This document shows positions 45,374 to 56,559 of a stretch of DNA of 64,000 bases, one piece after another. Within the stretch, counting starts at the first letter, position 1. Every line of letters starts with the position of its first letter. The notes under the pieces are model-generated. The model was given only the letters and a program-made list of their open reading frames with translations. It was not told the DNA's origin and searched no databases. Made by a program: the position numbers and the translations under genes. This DNA is from Alviniconcha marisindica (lineage: Eukaryota > Mollusca > Gastropoda > Provannidae): positions 212,501 through 276,500 of the forward strand of contig JABMCL010003464.1 of assembly GCA_018857735.1 (NCBI GenBank), in the 5' to 3' direction.

Positions 45374-48300
45374 TCACTTACCCACTCAACTGCCAGAAAC
45401 AGTTCTATGACATAAACAGCTACACCACACACTCCAGAGCCAGAAACAAATCCTATACTACACTCACAATTCCCTCTCTCACAGCAAAAACCATCTGGGT
45501 TTTGATTAAAAACAGTGACAGCTGATAAAGTCTGCACAATATACTTAACAATGGGCTCACTTTGTTTTCTTGGCCATCCTGTAAGGTAGAGAGCCCAGAA
45601 TCCTCTCCATCATGGCCAGGTGTTCTTTGTTGTCATGGGTCTGAAACACACAAGTTCTCTTCAGTTCAAGGTAGTGTGTATTCACCCAGAAAAGTCCATG
45701 TATGCTGTATCCCACTCTTGAGTTTTCGCATTATTGCCTTTGAAACAATCCCCATGGTCTGATGGCCCAATAATGGCAATATCATCCTTTCACGGAAGAT
45801 CATTGTCTGATTGATGTCTCTTCCAATATCCCCATCTCTTCCACACAACAAATGCCATGTACTTGGCTTTTTGCCCATGAGTAGTGTTTCAAGCTCCTCG
45901 TCATATCAGATTTTCCAATGTGCACGCCAATCGTGACAAGTGTGAGTGCACATTCCACTTACAATATTAGTTTTTGGTGCTGCTCTAAAATTTCAAATTT
46001 CTTGGTGCATTTCCCAAAGAAAACTGGCTCTGCTTTCAGCAGGTATGACAGTGCTGAGCTGCATGTACCTATACCCCATTACAATGTTAGTTAATATAGT
46101 TAACTAACGCATGTTTCTTCCCACAAAAGCCCCCCCCAAATGAGCAAGATTCATTGTGTGCTGTGTATAAGTGATCAGGCTACCATCCAACGCCCCAGAA
46201 GGCCACACTTTGCCCAGGGCTGAGAAAGGGCTGACCTGCGTGGCGGCCTTACCTGGAAGAGAGTGTAGCCTGTGTAGAGCTCAAACATGATGCAGCCTAT
46301 GCTCCACACATCGCAGGGTTGTGCCCAGCCCAGTTCTGCACACAGACACAACCGTAGATGACACCACCGTCACACTCATGGCGACAATCAGCAAACACAT
46401 GCACACATGCATCCATAACAAGTCACACATGCCAAACAGAAACACACATGCCTGCACTAAACAAAACAGACTTGCGCACAGGGATGACTTCTGGACAGAT
46501 CCAACTTCCGGTCTCTCCAGAGCTCCCATCTTAGGGGTGGGGGGGTGGGGTGGGGAACAGTTAATAATTAGTAATTGGACTGTAACATCTGTCAATCACA
46601 CAGGGTCACCTCAGGACAATCACACTCTATCTTAAGCATATGCACATATTAAAGTTCTTCTCATATGTAAACCCTTTCTCAAGTTAACTCCACAAAATCA
46701 ATCCATTCACAAATATAAAAATAAAATAAAAACATACCTGCACCTACACAAACATAAATTTTCAAAGAGCTGGTCCCTTCAATATTTCCCTTGTTAAATA
46801 TGCTGGTATCGTTGACCAAGCTATCTGATATATTGATACCAATATAGATTAAAGAAAAGTTTTTTAAGTTAAAAAAACAAAAACAAAAACAAGAAGGAAT
46901 AGACAAAAACAATGGGAGGAAAAAATATACACAAATGTAAGTGCATAATGACAAATACCAGTGTCATATGGCAGCAAACTGCACATACCACCTACCAACT
47001 CATCATCTCCTTGCTGCTCAGCAACAGCCATACAAAAAAGCCTAATCTTGATGAAAAATACTAGAGAACTTTCTAGAGAAAAAAATCAAAAAATCAAGGA
47101 GAATGGACAATAAGCAGAAAAAGGACAAGACAGAAAGAGCAACAGGACTAGGTAGAAGAACACGAGGACATAGGATTCCAGGAAGGAAAGATAAATCAAA
47201 CAAGGAAAGACGACTCAAACAATAGCCCTGAAACGTCAGAGAAGAAAGGAGACTTCCGACTTCCACGCCTCCGTTTGGCTGACTGGACATGGGGTTAACA
47301 GAAGACAGAAACACAGACTGCCACAGACCACCAAACACACACCTAAAATGACTTCTGGGGCTCTGTAATGACGTGTGCTGACGATGGTACTGTGGTGTTC
47401 ATGGTCAAAAGTGGCTGACCCAAAGTCGATCAACCGAATGTCTGTCCTCTTGATCCGCCGCTCATCTCGTCTCTGCAAATGTAAGTAAAAACAACCGTCA
47501 CAGATCTCTCACTTTGTGCCCTGGTGGGCCGCAGGTGGTACCTAACCTGGCTTTAACACAAGGGCTAGCAGGTCAGGGAAAATCCCAAAGGCCAAATAAT
47601 ACAAGGATATTTATTTGCCAATGACATTTAAATGTACACAGAAATTTGTCTTGGTTATGTTTCATTCATATATAGTGCATCAACAAATAGACAAAACATT
47701 ACAATTAGCCATGCATAAAAGTTATAAATAAATGAAGTTAAATTCAACAATGTAACAATCTCTTTCATGGAATGTAAACTAACACACACACACACACCAC
47801 ACACACACACACACACACCCCACACACACACACAAGCAGCTGCATGCAGTAGCTTCTCCAGCTCCACTGCTATATCATAGGCTGTAGCTCAGTGGGTTTT
47901 TTCTCTCACTTCCTTTGCAGTATCACTATCAGTGACAGGTGCTTCTAAGAACTTGTGCAGACAGGGTCTCTCCTAAAGAGCTTAGCATTTTCTACAGTCC
48001 ATAGTTACTCACTCTCTTGGAATTGTAGATGGTCTCGAAATCTGAATTGACGAAGAGGATGTTCTCTGGTTTCAGATCTGTGTGAGTTAGCTGGTTTTCA
48101 TGGAGGACTGAAACACAGAATGAAATGTGTTGGGAAAGAAAAAAGAGAGAGAGAAAGAGGAGAAAAAAAAGAAAAAAAGAGCACCTCTCCACAAAATATA
48201 ATCATTGTGATCACATGGAAGCTCATTTACTCTCCCATCCCCACCCCCTTAAATAAGACCACATGTAAGTCACACACAAGCACACATACACACACATGTT

Positions 48301-51300
48301 ACACGCATACTCATGTGTTTCCACTCTCTCAATGGGGAAGCATAACAATGAACAAAATGGAGGCTTTTTTTCCACGGCCCTTTTTCAAAGTCACCCCAGA
48401 CAATTCCTTCAGCATTCTCATTTCTTTAAATCAAAACACACAGCTATTAAGCAACAAAGATCAACACCCATTTACTCACAATTGACTGCATAGCATAGTT
48501 GATATGATATGTGTCGAACTTGTTCGATGGGATATGCTATGTAGTTGTTGTCCTTCTGGAAAATATCAGAAAACATGCACATTGTTAGTAATGTATATGA
48601 TCATGTTCATTTTGTGTGTGCATGTAAGTCAAGGGAGAAGGGGCGTGGGTGGGAGGGGGGCTGGACAACAGTATAATTGGATATATTGAAAGCTGCTCAA
48701 TGGAATATAGTAATGTAGTGTACAGAACATTGATTACATATATGTGCTATTTGTATTACAACACATTATTCAGAGTGTCATCAGAGTGTGTGTAGAATTA
48801 TTCAGTGTCATCAGGGTTTGTGTAGAATTATTCAGTGAGTATCATCTGGGTGTGTGTAGAATTATTCAGAGAGTGTCATCGGGGTGCATGAAGATGAATG
48901 TTGTTTCAAACCACCGAACCTTGTCAGCAGAAACTGTGTAACAGCCCTGTTGCAGACAGACACAGTGGTTCTTACCCCCATTCACTGACTCACTTTAACT
49001 GCGACTGTTTAGCACTAATGAGCCACACGTAAGTGGTCACGAATGGCCAGGAGACATTTTCCCCATCATATGATCACAGTGTGATACACCATCCCTGCCC
49101 AAACACCAGCCGAGCAGTGTGTGTGTGTGCTTTGGCCCAGACTTGGGAGGGACTCCAGTGACAACACCAACAGGGTGGGAGGATAGTGTACAGGCAAGGT
49201 GAGGCTTGGCATTTCACATCTCACACCCAGCCTGCTACAGTGTCAGTGCCACCCTACCTGACACACCTGTGCCAGCAGTGATGACACCAACAGGGTGGGA
49301 GGATAGCGTACAGGCACGGTGAGGCTTGGCATTTCACAACACAACTCACACCCAGCCTGCTACAGTGCCAGTGCCACCCTACCTGACGCACCTGTGCCAG
49401 CTTTTTCTAGCTGCTGCCTCCCTCTCTGGGTGCCTCAACACTGGGCAGAGAGCCAGGAAGGAGTCAGATATAGACTGCTGATACCATGCAGATGATAGAC
49501 TTCTCTCTCTCTCTTGTCTTCTGCTCAGTGTCAAAACATGACACCCATAGATCAGCTTACCACAGAGGTGCTCTGACTTTACCTGGGATGTCCCTTTTCC
49601 ACAAATACCTGTAATCTCTACTGTATAACCCAATGACACATCTTAATTGTCTTGTTTTTAATCTGCAATATCATTGGTAATTTGAAAGTTGGTAATTTGA
49701 AAGTTACAAAATTCTAAATAAACTGTTTATCTGACTCTTATTCAACCCTACAGCCAAACCTGCTATGAATGGGTCAAGCTTAAAAGCTATGACCAAACAT
49801 GTAAATTATCCCCCTGGAATAAATTATACAACCCAGTCAGTATGTCTAACAGTAACAATCAACAATTTATAACTTTTAGTTTCCACTGTCTGAATTACTG
49901 TGGTCTTAAAATAAGGTCAAGGTCCATAAAAGTGGTATGAACAGTAAGACTCAATAATATTACTACCATACAAATTTTACTTGTTATGGCATTTATGTTA
50001 CTACCACACAAAGTTGACTTGTTATGGCATTTACAATGTCCACAAAAATTACACTACATGCTCTGTACCTAACACACAATGGCTGGCAGACAGCCTAGCA
50101 GTATTCACTGAAATGACACAGACACATCGGTTTATAACAGAGCCCCAAAAGATCTGTTCTCACTATAAAACAAGATGCTCCAAGAGCATATGAAGCTCAA
50201 TATTAAAACACCACAGGGCAGAACTTCCACAGTACATCACATATGAAGCACTCAAGCATCCATGCTGACCTTTCCTGCAGCCAAGCGGTACTTTTCTATG
50301 ATCTACTGACACGATTACCACAGAAACGGCTGACACTACGCTCCCTGACCTTTGAGCGCAATGACTGCAAAATGGCAGAAGGAATGTAAACATCTCCCCA
50401 CCAGAACACCCCCTTCTCTATGCTGGACCATGTGGGAACAGTCATCCCCTTTCTTTGCTGGGTACCCATGTTCCCTTTAATGCTGAAACCTGTGCCAGGT
50501 ACCCCAGTGACGGTTGATGACTGTCAGACAGTGGAGATACTGTATCCTTGCTGCCCAACAATCACCAACCAGGACTGGGTTCTTGACATATGTACTGTCC
50601 TCTGCAGAGAAACCAAGTGTGGCTAATGGTTGTCAGACCAGCAAAGAAAGGGGGTGGGGGGTTGGAGGTGGAGCAGAGCTGATGACTGCCAGGCAGTGAC
50701 AGTAAAAGTCCAGTGTGTCTGATGCCAGGCAGTGACAGTAAAGTCCATTGTGTCTGATGTCAGGCAGTGACAGTAAAGTCCATTGTGTCTGATGTCACGC
50801 AGTGGTCGTAAAGTCTAGTGTGTTTGATGACAAGCAGTGGTCGTAAAGTCTAGTGTGGTTGACAATTATCAGGCTTGCAGTGGTTTGACAATTGTTTGGT
50901 ACTGGGGGTACTACTGTGGGTACTGTACAAGTCCAGTATGGTTTTAGTGGTCGCATAACGGGGGTGAGGGTGAGGGGGGGGGGGGGGGGGGGGGGGGGGA
51001 CAAACCTCATAAATTTGTAGCCAGAGGGTTCAGATTCAAACCACTTGGTTCTTCTAGTTCTATATGTTCCATTGCAGCTTCTGCATTGGCTGTACCATAC
51101 ATTTTGCACACCACCAGTCCTACCATAGCCCAGCCCAAACTCTTATGGTCCCCTTAAAAACAAAAGAAAAACAACAACAAAGAACATGCATAAAAAGATC
51201 TTCAGGTTCAGGAAATTTTTGTCCAAGAACACCCCCCAACCCACCCCTTTTTTCTGTGCTGAAGAGGAAAGGCAGAGCTTACCAGGAAGTCGAAGACACT

Positions 51301-52579
51301 GAGCCCCAGCATGTCAAAGGAGATGCAGACGTGGCCATGGTAGTCAAACCAGTCCCGCATCTGAACACACATGCTGCAACACCAACCATACGGTTAGTTA
51401 GTGATTGGATTTTAATGTCCTGTCAAACACAGGGTCACCTAAGGATAATCAAATTCTGCCATTAGCAAACACATTTCAAAACTTTTCTTGCATATAAACC
51501 CTTTCGCAAATCAATCAACAAAACCAATCCCTATACAAACATAAAACAAAACATACATACACAAAAATCAAACACAAATGTTTCCAACCACGCAGGACAG
51601 TCATCAAACCGCTAACGCCACGAATACACAAAGGGCTCAGTCCCCTAAGTTCTTAAATGTCAACAGGCTGTGCCACCAAGTGCGCAGCAAGACATGGGAA
51701 TACATTTACTGTGAGTGATACCCCATCCTCAGCACAAACATTGCATCTGTACAGAGAGAGCACAATGACAGCAGGACACAACAGTGAAACAAAGAACAAA
51801 CACCAGTGACAGAAGGGGCCATGCAGGGGAGAAAGGTCAAAGAGTCCGTAAGATCTTGGTTTTTAATCAACCACACTGGGTCACCTCAAGTTGAGGTCAA
51901 GGAAAAGAGACTGCAGGGCAAGGCAATAAACAAAAGACAATGCATGCAAAGTGAACACAGAGAAAGAGGTAATGCCAACACTGACATTAATAGTATTTAT
52001 ACCAATATCGAGAAGTATGAAATACTGACTCGGAGAAGCAAGCAACGCACTCTCTCCCTCTCTCTCTCAACATCAAACATTAAGGCAATAAGCTGAATAA
52101 CATGGGTGATATTACTATTAGGAGAAACACATCAGGTAACAAGTGCGACTCAATGCTCATGGCACATACCACACTCTATGTCTGAAGGGGACTTGAAGAC
52201 AACAAGAGGCTGAATGAATTGCAAAGGCACAGGAAGACCACTTTCCTGGCAGCAGTTGAAGCATGAAAAGCTATACTGACTCACTCCAGACTTAAAAGAG
52301 GAAATCTTTATTAGCTCTATACACAGCGCTGACACACAGAAGTGTCAAGTATTGATTTTTTTTTTTTTTTTAAAGTATGCTATGCTGACCCAGAAAAGGT
52401 ATGCCACATGGACACAGGAAAAATATGCCATACTGAGAGGGAAAAAAGTATGTAATACTGACTATTTGCCTGTGGGGTCCTTTTCTCGCAATTTCTCAAG
52501 GACATTGATTTCCAGCTTGGCTGCCTCGCGGTATTTCTCCACATTCTTGATGATCTTGAGGGCAGTTGCCTCCCCATTT
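32105..52579 (-). CDS. CLK: CLK/Doa (LAMMER) kinase, short isoform (exons B + B'), 5' part missing
   Basis: CLK kinases are nuclear dual-specificity kinases that phosphorylate SR splicing factors. Shared exons, in transcript order: 52463-52579, 51283-51373, 48480-48555, 48013-48107, 47343-47472, 46253-46335, 45561-45640. This isoform adds 42044-42134 and 32105-32314. All splice sites are GT-AG, phases match, and the total gives 324 codons including the stop. Landmarks: [11 protein letters not shown] (ATP-lysine segment), HTDLKPEN (catalytic loop), [38 protein letters not shown], the family signature [27 protein letters not shown] and RHPFF. Intron positions match my memory of vertebrate CLK genes. 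After RHPFF come about 29 residues ending [19 protein letters not shown], a small RS-like tail. The glycine-loop exon and N-terminal RS region are not in the visible exons. Confidence 0.93.
32640..33055 (-). repeat. Irregular tandem repeat in the CLK intron before exon B'
   Basis: Units of about 40-125 bases built on GCATGTGAAATTTCATTCTG alternate with CTTAAGTAACTTAACACAAA; at least six diverged subunits are present. It lies about 330-740 bases upstream of the B' acceptor in transcript direction. Confidence 0.8.
33070..33112 (-). repeat. SINE-tail repeat copy
   Basis: On the minus strand this reads GGTCACCCTGTGTCAACAGG-type sequence followed by ATGTTAAAATCC, matching 17937-17976. It is in the direction of the host CLK transcript. 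Confidence 0.65.
35225..35470 (-). repeat. About 72-bp tandem repeat below exon A'
   Basis: Three to four units containing AATGAAGGTAATTAAACAGG and TGAAGTGTAGTTATCAATGT. It is 1.2-1.4 kb downstream of the A' stop in transcript direction, either in the A' 3' UTR or in the intron leading to B'. From 33200 to 36620 I see no other feature except simple C/T and G-rich tracts. Confidence 0.8.
36625..38916 (-). CDS. CLK: CLK alternative terminal exon A' with long disordered tail
   Basis: A single 2292-base open exon, with acceptor CTGTCCTTTGCAG, entering in phase 0. The first 42 residues complete the kinase C-lobe ([10 protein letters not shown]); the remainder is tail. An open frame of this length in a window where unrelated frames close quickly, together with GC-rich coding-like composition unlike the AT-rich flanks, supports real coding. 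No clear minus-strand AATAAA was found just below the stop. Confidence 0.9.
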   Translation of the reverse strand, partial: HYLMDKDPAHVDLLDLVEKMLEYIPEQRVPLHEALRHPFFTPCKREMRAMALMSSFDDVDATTTNRTPSVPAPVHEEPASTNTKPPSPPPTQTPSSAKAEEKEKVGVGVDSSGGQPKQNKGDGESSKAEENAVGGSKLITGVADAPKRWAALPSTNYAADGHLDNDLPAAAPAKQETKLEDTNIMKHLERQAAVTESDKPEGLEDDSAGGTGVAKSKAKMPARRTDSKGEAPVKARRRRRESKQLREKTPPLRHLELAQSRSLDSAQSEGDEGSDNVFAEKPAAASTEMDAAPSKLSPSKLSLKRPEAVSDLVVSQQTSGQKPAAASTKLPLLFGTTTIDLTPASPLSQDPPEVMESLGMGHFFNQGTQTPERFYREMCPSPHEFSSIPQQTQEKSTQTPVQFYPPIPTQNVGIDAGQFPEGSSSARSLDSSVTEIEEPSVKVEEPSLENADVQEEEPVTVSVMPLPQVQTAGIFLTQGPEEEEEGSAAAPTWNQWQSVCSVELPESPVCVLTTPQPQSPPAATATLHAPPSAAHTTQPVTVTPPQPPTAKTKPSQQPPPPVILHQPQPVAPSSTSENAFEAWIETQNAYEEMPSASVSANAAPAVAATVQNVPPPVAVVGATLPPGRDGPEQQKARAKRRRERRRRPAPVSESSTDSTATPPSTPTVNTQSGAAADERLQASEQGKKKAPLPNVSACEGLAQTKGGNPQAGQTRGDKQAGAAAGRENGVHSGGRSARGDKQRQASDADEFVLAAESLGDNAR
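36625..52579 (-). CDS. CLK: CLK/Doa (LAMMER) kinase, long isoform (exons A + A'), 5' part missing
   Basis: This isoform uses the same seven upstream exons as the short isoform, then 43332-43419 (A) and the terminal exon 36625-38916 (A'); phases agree and the visible reading is 1017 codons with the stop. The kinase domain ends with [18 protein letters not shown] and [11 protein letters not shown], after which A' adds about 720 low-complexity residues rich in Pro, Ser, Thr, Ala, Gln and Glu. The tail has basic clusters ([15 protein letters not shown] and [14 protein letters not shown]), many Ser/Thr-Pro sites, and two related motifs GTQTPERFY and [10 protein letters not shown]. No membrane segment or folded domain is recognised. 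Its stop is TAA at 36625-36627. Whether A pairs only with A' cannot be told from DNA; all four A/B with A'/B' combinations are in frame. Confidence 0.85.
40466..40488. repeat. Poly-C tract (23 bases)
   Basis: Pure C run in the CLK intron between exons B and A'. Similar long G/C runs occur at 41237-41253, 50974-50999, 57545-57561, 61578-61596 and 63428-63446. The surrounding 39000-42000 stretch has no coding signal. Confidence 0.95.
41263..41345. repeat. Perfect 41-bp-arm palindrome
   Basis: The 41 bases at 41263-41303 are the exact reverse complement of 41305-41345, with a single base at 41304 as spacer. It directly follows a (GT)n-(G)17 tract at 41205-41253. The transcript would form a perfect hairpin. 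It may be a tiny foldback element or a copying artefact next to the G run. Confidence 0.93.
42044..42134 (-). CDS. CLK: CLK alternative exon B
   Basis: This 91-base exon has acceptor CCCTCATTGAAG behind a T-rich tract and donor GTAAGG. It encodes [20 protein letters not shown] followed by [10 protein letters not shown], closer than exon A to the vertebrate CLK sequence as I recall it. It enters in phase 2 and leaves in phase 0, exactly like exon A, 1197 bases downstream of A's donor. Confidence 0.92.
43332..43419 (-). CDS. CLK: CLK alternative exon A
   Basis: This 88-base exon has acceptor TGTGGTCAAAG and donor GTGAGT. It completes a codon begun as AA in 45561-45640 and ends in phase 0. It encodes [19 protein letters not shown] followed by [10 protein letters not shown]. 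It aligns over its whole length with exon B (17 or so identical positions), so the two are duplicates. Using both, or neither, shifts the frame. The acceptor has a weaker pyrimidine tract than that of exon B. Confidence 0.88.
44232..44787. mobile_element. About 555-bp MITE-like inverted-repeat element (CLK intron)
   Basis: The left end GAACCTGCTCAGAG...AAGCAGCCTCTCCA (44234-44264) is matched by the reverse complement of 44755-44785, GAACCTACTATAGACAAAGC then AGCCTCTCCA, with some mismatches. The interior has no reading frame. It lies in the CLK intron between 45561 and exon A. Confidence 0.65.
47025..47232 (-). repeat. SINE-like element in CLK intron, sister of 17772-17976
   Basis: On the minus strand it aligns with 17772-17935 from CAGGGCT through CCTAGTCCTGTTGCTCTTTC to TTAGGCTTTTTTGT. 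It lies about 110 bases below the donor of exon 47343-47472, in the same direction as the host transcript. Confidence 0.8.
48765..48890. repeat. About 37-bp minisatellite (CLK intron)
   Basis: Four diverged units containing GTGTGTAGAATTATTCAG and GTGTCATC, in the intron above exon 48480-48555. Confidence 0.8.
49155..49395. repeat. About 120-bp tandem duplication (CLK intron)
   Basis: Two copies of a 120-base unit containing ACACCAACAGGGTGGGAGGA and GAGGCTTGGCATTTCACA, about 93 percent alike by eye. Confidence 0.85.
50690..50870. repeat. About 35-bp minisatellite (CLK intron)
   Basis: Five diverged units containing CAGGCAGTGACAGTAAAGTC and CATTGTGTCTGATG. Confidence 0.8.
51403..51442 (-). 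repeat. SINE-tail repeat copies near CLK exon 51283-51373
   Basis: On the minus strand this carries the GGTGACCCTGTGT...GACAGGACATTAAAATCC tail. A further copy is at about 51857-51890 and another at 46571-46615, all in the direction of the CLK transcript. Confidence 0.65.
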
Positions 52580-52699
52580 CTGCAACACAAACACAATGGT
52601 TACCATGAATTGGCAACAAACAGCAGTAATCATGAAGTGGCAACACACACAACAGTAACCATGAGATGGCCACACACACATACATAACTATGAGATGGC

Positions 52700-52747
<48 letters not shown>

Positions 52748-53974
52748 AATAACCATGAGATGGCAACACACACACAGAGCAGTAACCATGAGATGGCAAC
52801 ATGCACCATAATAACCATGATATGGCAATATGCACAGTGGTAACCATGAGTAACAATGAGATGACAACATATACACAGTAGTAACCATGAGATGTAAACA
52901 CATAGCACAAAGCATGAGGGGAAAACACAGCAGTAACCATTAGGTGGCAACAAACAGCTTTAACCATAAGATGAAAACACACAATGCCACAACCATGAGA
53001 TAGCACTGAACACATAATGACATATGTAAAGGTAACAACACACACTACCATCAGGACAGCTACACACAAAGTAGCATCATCACTGCCACCCCATCCCCCA
53101 CATTCTTTGTGTTTGTGGTACTCCAGCAAAGTAGCATCATCATTACTAAGCCCCAACACACATTAGCATACTCATCCAGATACTCTAATAAGTCTGAGCC
53201 CCCCCCCCCCACACACACACACACACTTTAGAAAAGGAAGCAAGAGATGCCAAGATGCCAGTTCATCTTAACAGGACCACTAGGTTACAGGTATACTAAG
53301 TCCAAGCTCTGACTGAAGAACAACATGTATAATTTATAAATGATCCACATCAGCAACAGGAGTGAAGGGCACCTCTAATTAAGCAGTGGCCACACTCAAC
53401 CTGAGCAGGCCAGTACAGAACAGATGAGAGGACCTGGGAGGTCGGTGCCACACAACTATCCCAAGCTCGGATTGATCCACATCAGCCACAGGAAGTAATA
53501 CTAATAGGGGCACCGCCTGGTTAAGAGGTGGACAGGATCACCAGTGGCTGGATAGTACAGAAGGCCTGCCCCAGAGGGCTCTGACAGGAACCCCAGTGTC
53601 CACTGGGGAATAGGGAGCAAGGGGCATCTTTAAGACTGGGCATGATCAAACTTGGCAGGCAGGCAGAGCACATCTGAGAGGAGGGCTCCAGGTCGGTCAG
53701 GCACAATTATGGCAGCAGGCAGGTGGTCATGATTTATCCACATCATCGCACCACAATCACCACCAACAGCAGCTATTAATAGACATGTCTGCTGACAGGC
53801 CTCACTATATCATAGTGCACCAGGATGCTTTGCAAGCTAACAGTATACCCTGGAGAAAGGTAGAGCAACAAATATCTGCTTTCTTCAGTACAATCCCAGC
53901 CAGACCATTTGCTGCACAAGGAGTAAGTTAGCTGATTACAACATGGTTCTCAGGGACTTGGACTAGAGCCAAAT

Positions 53975-54540
53975 AAGGACCTTATAAGGACTTGTAAGGA
54001 CCAATATTAGATTTTGTAAGGACCATCACAACAGTAAGGAACACAAAAAATGAGCTGAATTTTGCATGCCACGCAGTGAGCGTAGTGTTTATCCAGCTTA
54101 TCTTTTAGAACCCACTCCTGGTATGCACTGTCCAGCAGTCTTGGAACGAACATTTTCTCGGCATCTTTGCTGTTAGCTCAGGTTCTTGCACAGTTCGAAT
54201 TTTGCAACCAAATGGCTGACCCGGAAGTTATCATGTAATCTTGCGACCGTGATTTTGGCTGCACGTGATCTAAATGAACATGGAGGAAAGCATCGCCTGC
54301 TTCAGACATCATCTCAACCTATGTCCAACGGTTTCAAAATTCAGTAAATGTGTGAAACCATCCAGTGTCGCTGACTTGGAAAAATGAGAGGCTTTTATAA
54401 CTACCCAAGTGCATTTTTAGTATTAACTAGATTTGTAAGGACCATGATGCAAATATAAGGACTTGTAACTGTAAGGCCTTACTTGGCAAATTCAATTTGT
54501 AAGAACTTGCAAGCACCTGTAAGGACCATGGGAACCTTGT
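53975..54540 (+). repeat. Cluster of TGTAAGGACC-type boxes
   Basis: Two groups of same-direction boxes (about 53976-54040 and 54428-54530) with variants TGTAAGGACC, ATAAGGACTT and TGTAAGAACT enclose about 390 bases of unique sequence. Function and origin unknown. Confidence 0.6.
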
Positions 54541-54660
54541 GATATTTAACAGCATAACACCCAGTCAAGTATGCCAGTCGTATCAAGAAGGCAGAGAAGG
54601 CGGTAATGGTGGGGATGATGATGAAGACCAACAAGGCATGTCATCTTTAATTATAAATTT

Positions 54661-54703
<43 letters not shown>

Positions 54704-56559
54704 ATGTTCTGGAGCTCTGTGCAACAGAGGGGGCACTGTGTGGCTGAGTGCACCTGCTAATCACATACCTTTATCAGAACATGCAACCTATGTAAGACTA
54801 CTACTTGCACACCCATCCTGGTCTTTGAACATCAGGACACTGTATGCAAAGTAAGTGACTTGTGGACTAGTCATCCTTTTGATCAATGAATCTTAACTTT
54901 CTATTTGTGGTATGATGGCAACAACCCCCAACCCTTACTTACTGACCTGCTCTGCTTTCATCATACTCCCATACTGTGTATTCATTTCATTACTGGTGTC
55001 AAGAACCAGCAGGACAAAAAGAAAACAAGCTCTGGCTAAGTCACAAACCCCACAACAATTAGTGGTAAAACTGGGCACCACAGTGTGGTAAAACACAAGC
55101 TCTGACGGGCTAGCAGGAGTAACATTGTAATCAGCAGTCAAACCCATGAACACACCTAAACTGTCAGCCTGCAGTGAGCTGTAAGAGCAACATCCATATT
55201 AATATATATATATATAATTACAGAGAGTCAGGGGTAAGTCTTGTGCAGGTGCAGCCCCCTCACAGGCACTGACCCAGTTCAGGCAGCTAACACTGGAGGG
55301 TGGCTGGGGAACACAATCAACTGTGGCAGTTCTGACTAGGGTCCAACTGGAGGTGCCCACTGTCCACTCATCCAGCACTGCATCTACCTACCCACTCATC
55401 CAGCACTGCAGCTATTTACCAGACATCTCTCTTCTCCAGTCTATTTCTGCATTAGAGCAGCTGCAGATTCTAGGTTTTCGGCACTTCAATTTGATGTTAA
55501 CATGACAGAGAAACTGTGCAGGAAATCTGCTAATGGTGACAGAACCAAAAACTGCACCTTGCACCTCACTTGGCTGCCTTACAAAAAGGGTCTGACACTG
55601 GGGGCAGCTCACAGACTCAGTGACTGTGTATCTGACAGTGACACAGTTCAACTGCTATCACTATTATATGACCCAAATGAGACAGGCAAACAAAACAAGA
55701 AAACGAATGGAAAGAAAGAAAAAAGAAAAGAATGCCTACAACATACACCCCAGCTTCATGCTTGCACTTTTCTCCCAAAACCCTCTCCATCATATGGAAG
55801 CTAGTGCACTGTTTTTTATGCCCAGTCAAGCAGGATGGTTATATCAGGGGAAAATGGAAGCTAAGCAGATCAAGTTTCATTAGTATCATCATTTGTTAGT
55901 GTCGTTTCTTTCTGCTTGACAAAGATGCTTTCACTGACAATGTGCACGGTCTAATTAAAATAAGCTTTCTTTTTACCCATTTGTGTGTTTTTGATCCACA
56001 GAAGTAAGCTCTTTTCCTTGTTAAACTCCCAAGACTACATTCTGACAGCACCAGAGGCATCTGAATATAAAACCAGTCCTGGTTTGTGAGCACCAACTTG
56101 GAAACCAGGCCAAATAATAATCCCCTGTGTTTGTATTACAACCTAATTATCTGTCGATCTATGCGCCATCTTGTAGAATGAAGCCAAGATCTGTTTACAG
56201 AAACTAAAGCTGGAACCAGCTAGAATGGATTCACGGGGATAAAAGAGCCCGATGGAAGGGGGGGTGGGGAGATGGGGGTGACGGTGCAGGAGGTGGTTTT
56301 GTTTCACAAAAACAGAGCAGACTCCTCCAGGCTCCCAATTCCTCACAGGTGCTAAAGCCGGGCGAAAGCGGAAGGCACGGAGAGAGCCCTCAATGGTGGC
56401 CATGACAACAGAGCCAGGAATAGACAGGCACAGCACGTGAAGCCGCTAACCAGATCCTCCAGGCCACCTCCTCTTGCTTCCGCCCTTCACGTAAGACGGC
56501 TTTTCCCAGGGCATCTACCCTCTTCAACTAACAGTGACGCTCTCAAGTCTCATTGTTAC

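Noticed and set aside
52463..52470. GC-AG donor (ACAG|GCAAAT) for the first visible CLK exon
   Set aside because: It leaves phase 1, which does not fit the next exon. The GTCAGT donor just downstream leaves TA, which with C from the next exon gives Tyr and the family sequence K-Y-M-C-V-Q-M.
56143..56436. Possible minus-strand first exon beginning MATIEGSLRAFRF
   Set aside because: No convincing donor, no recognisable protein, and it adjoins SINE-like repeats; there is nothing linking it to the CLK exons.
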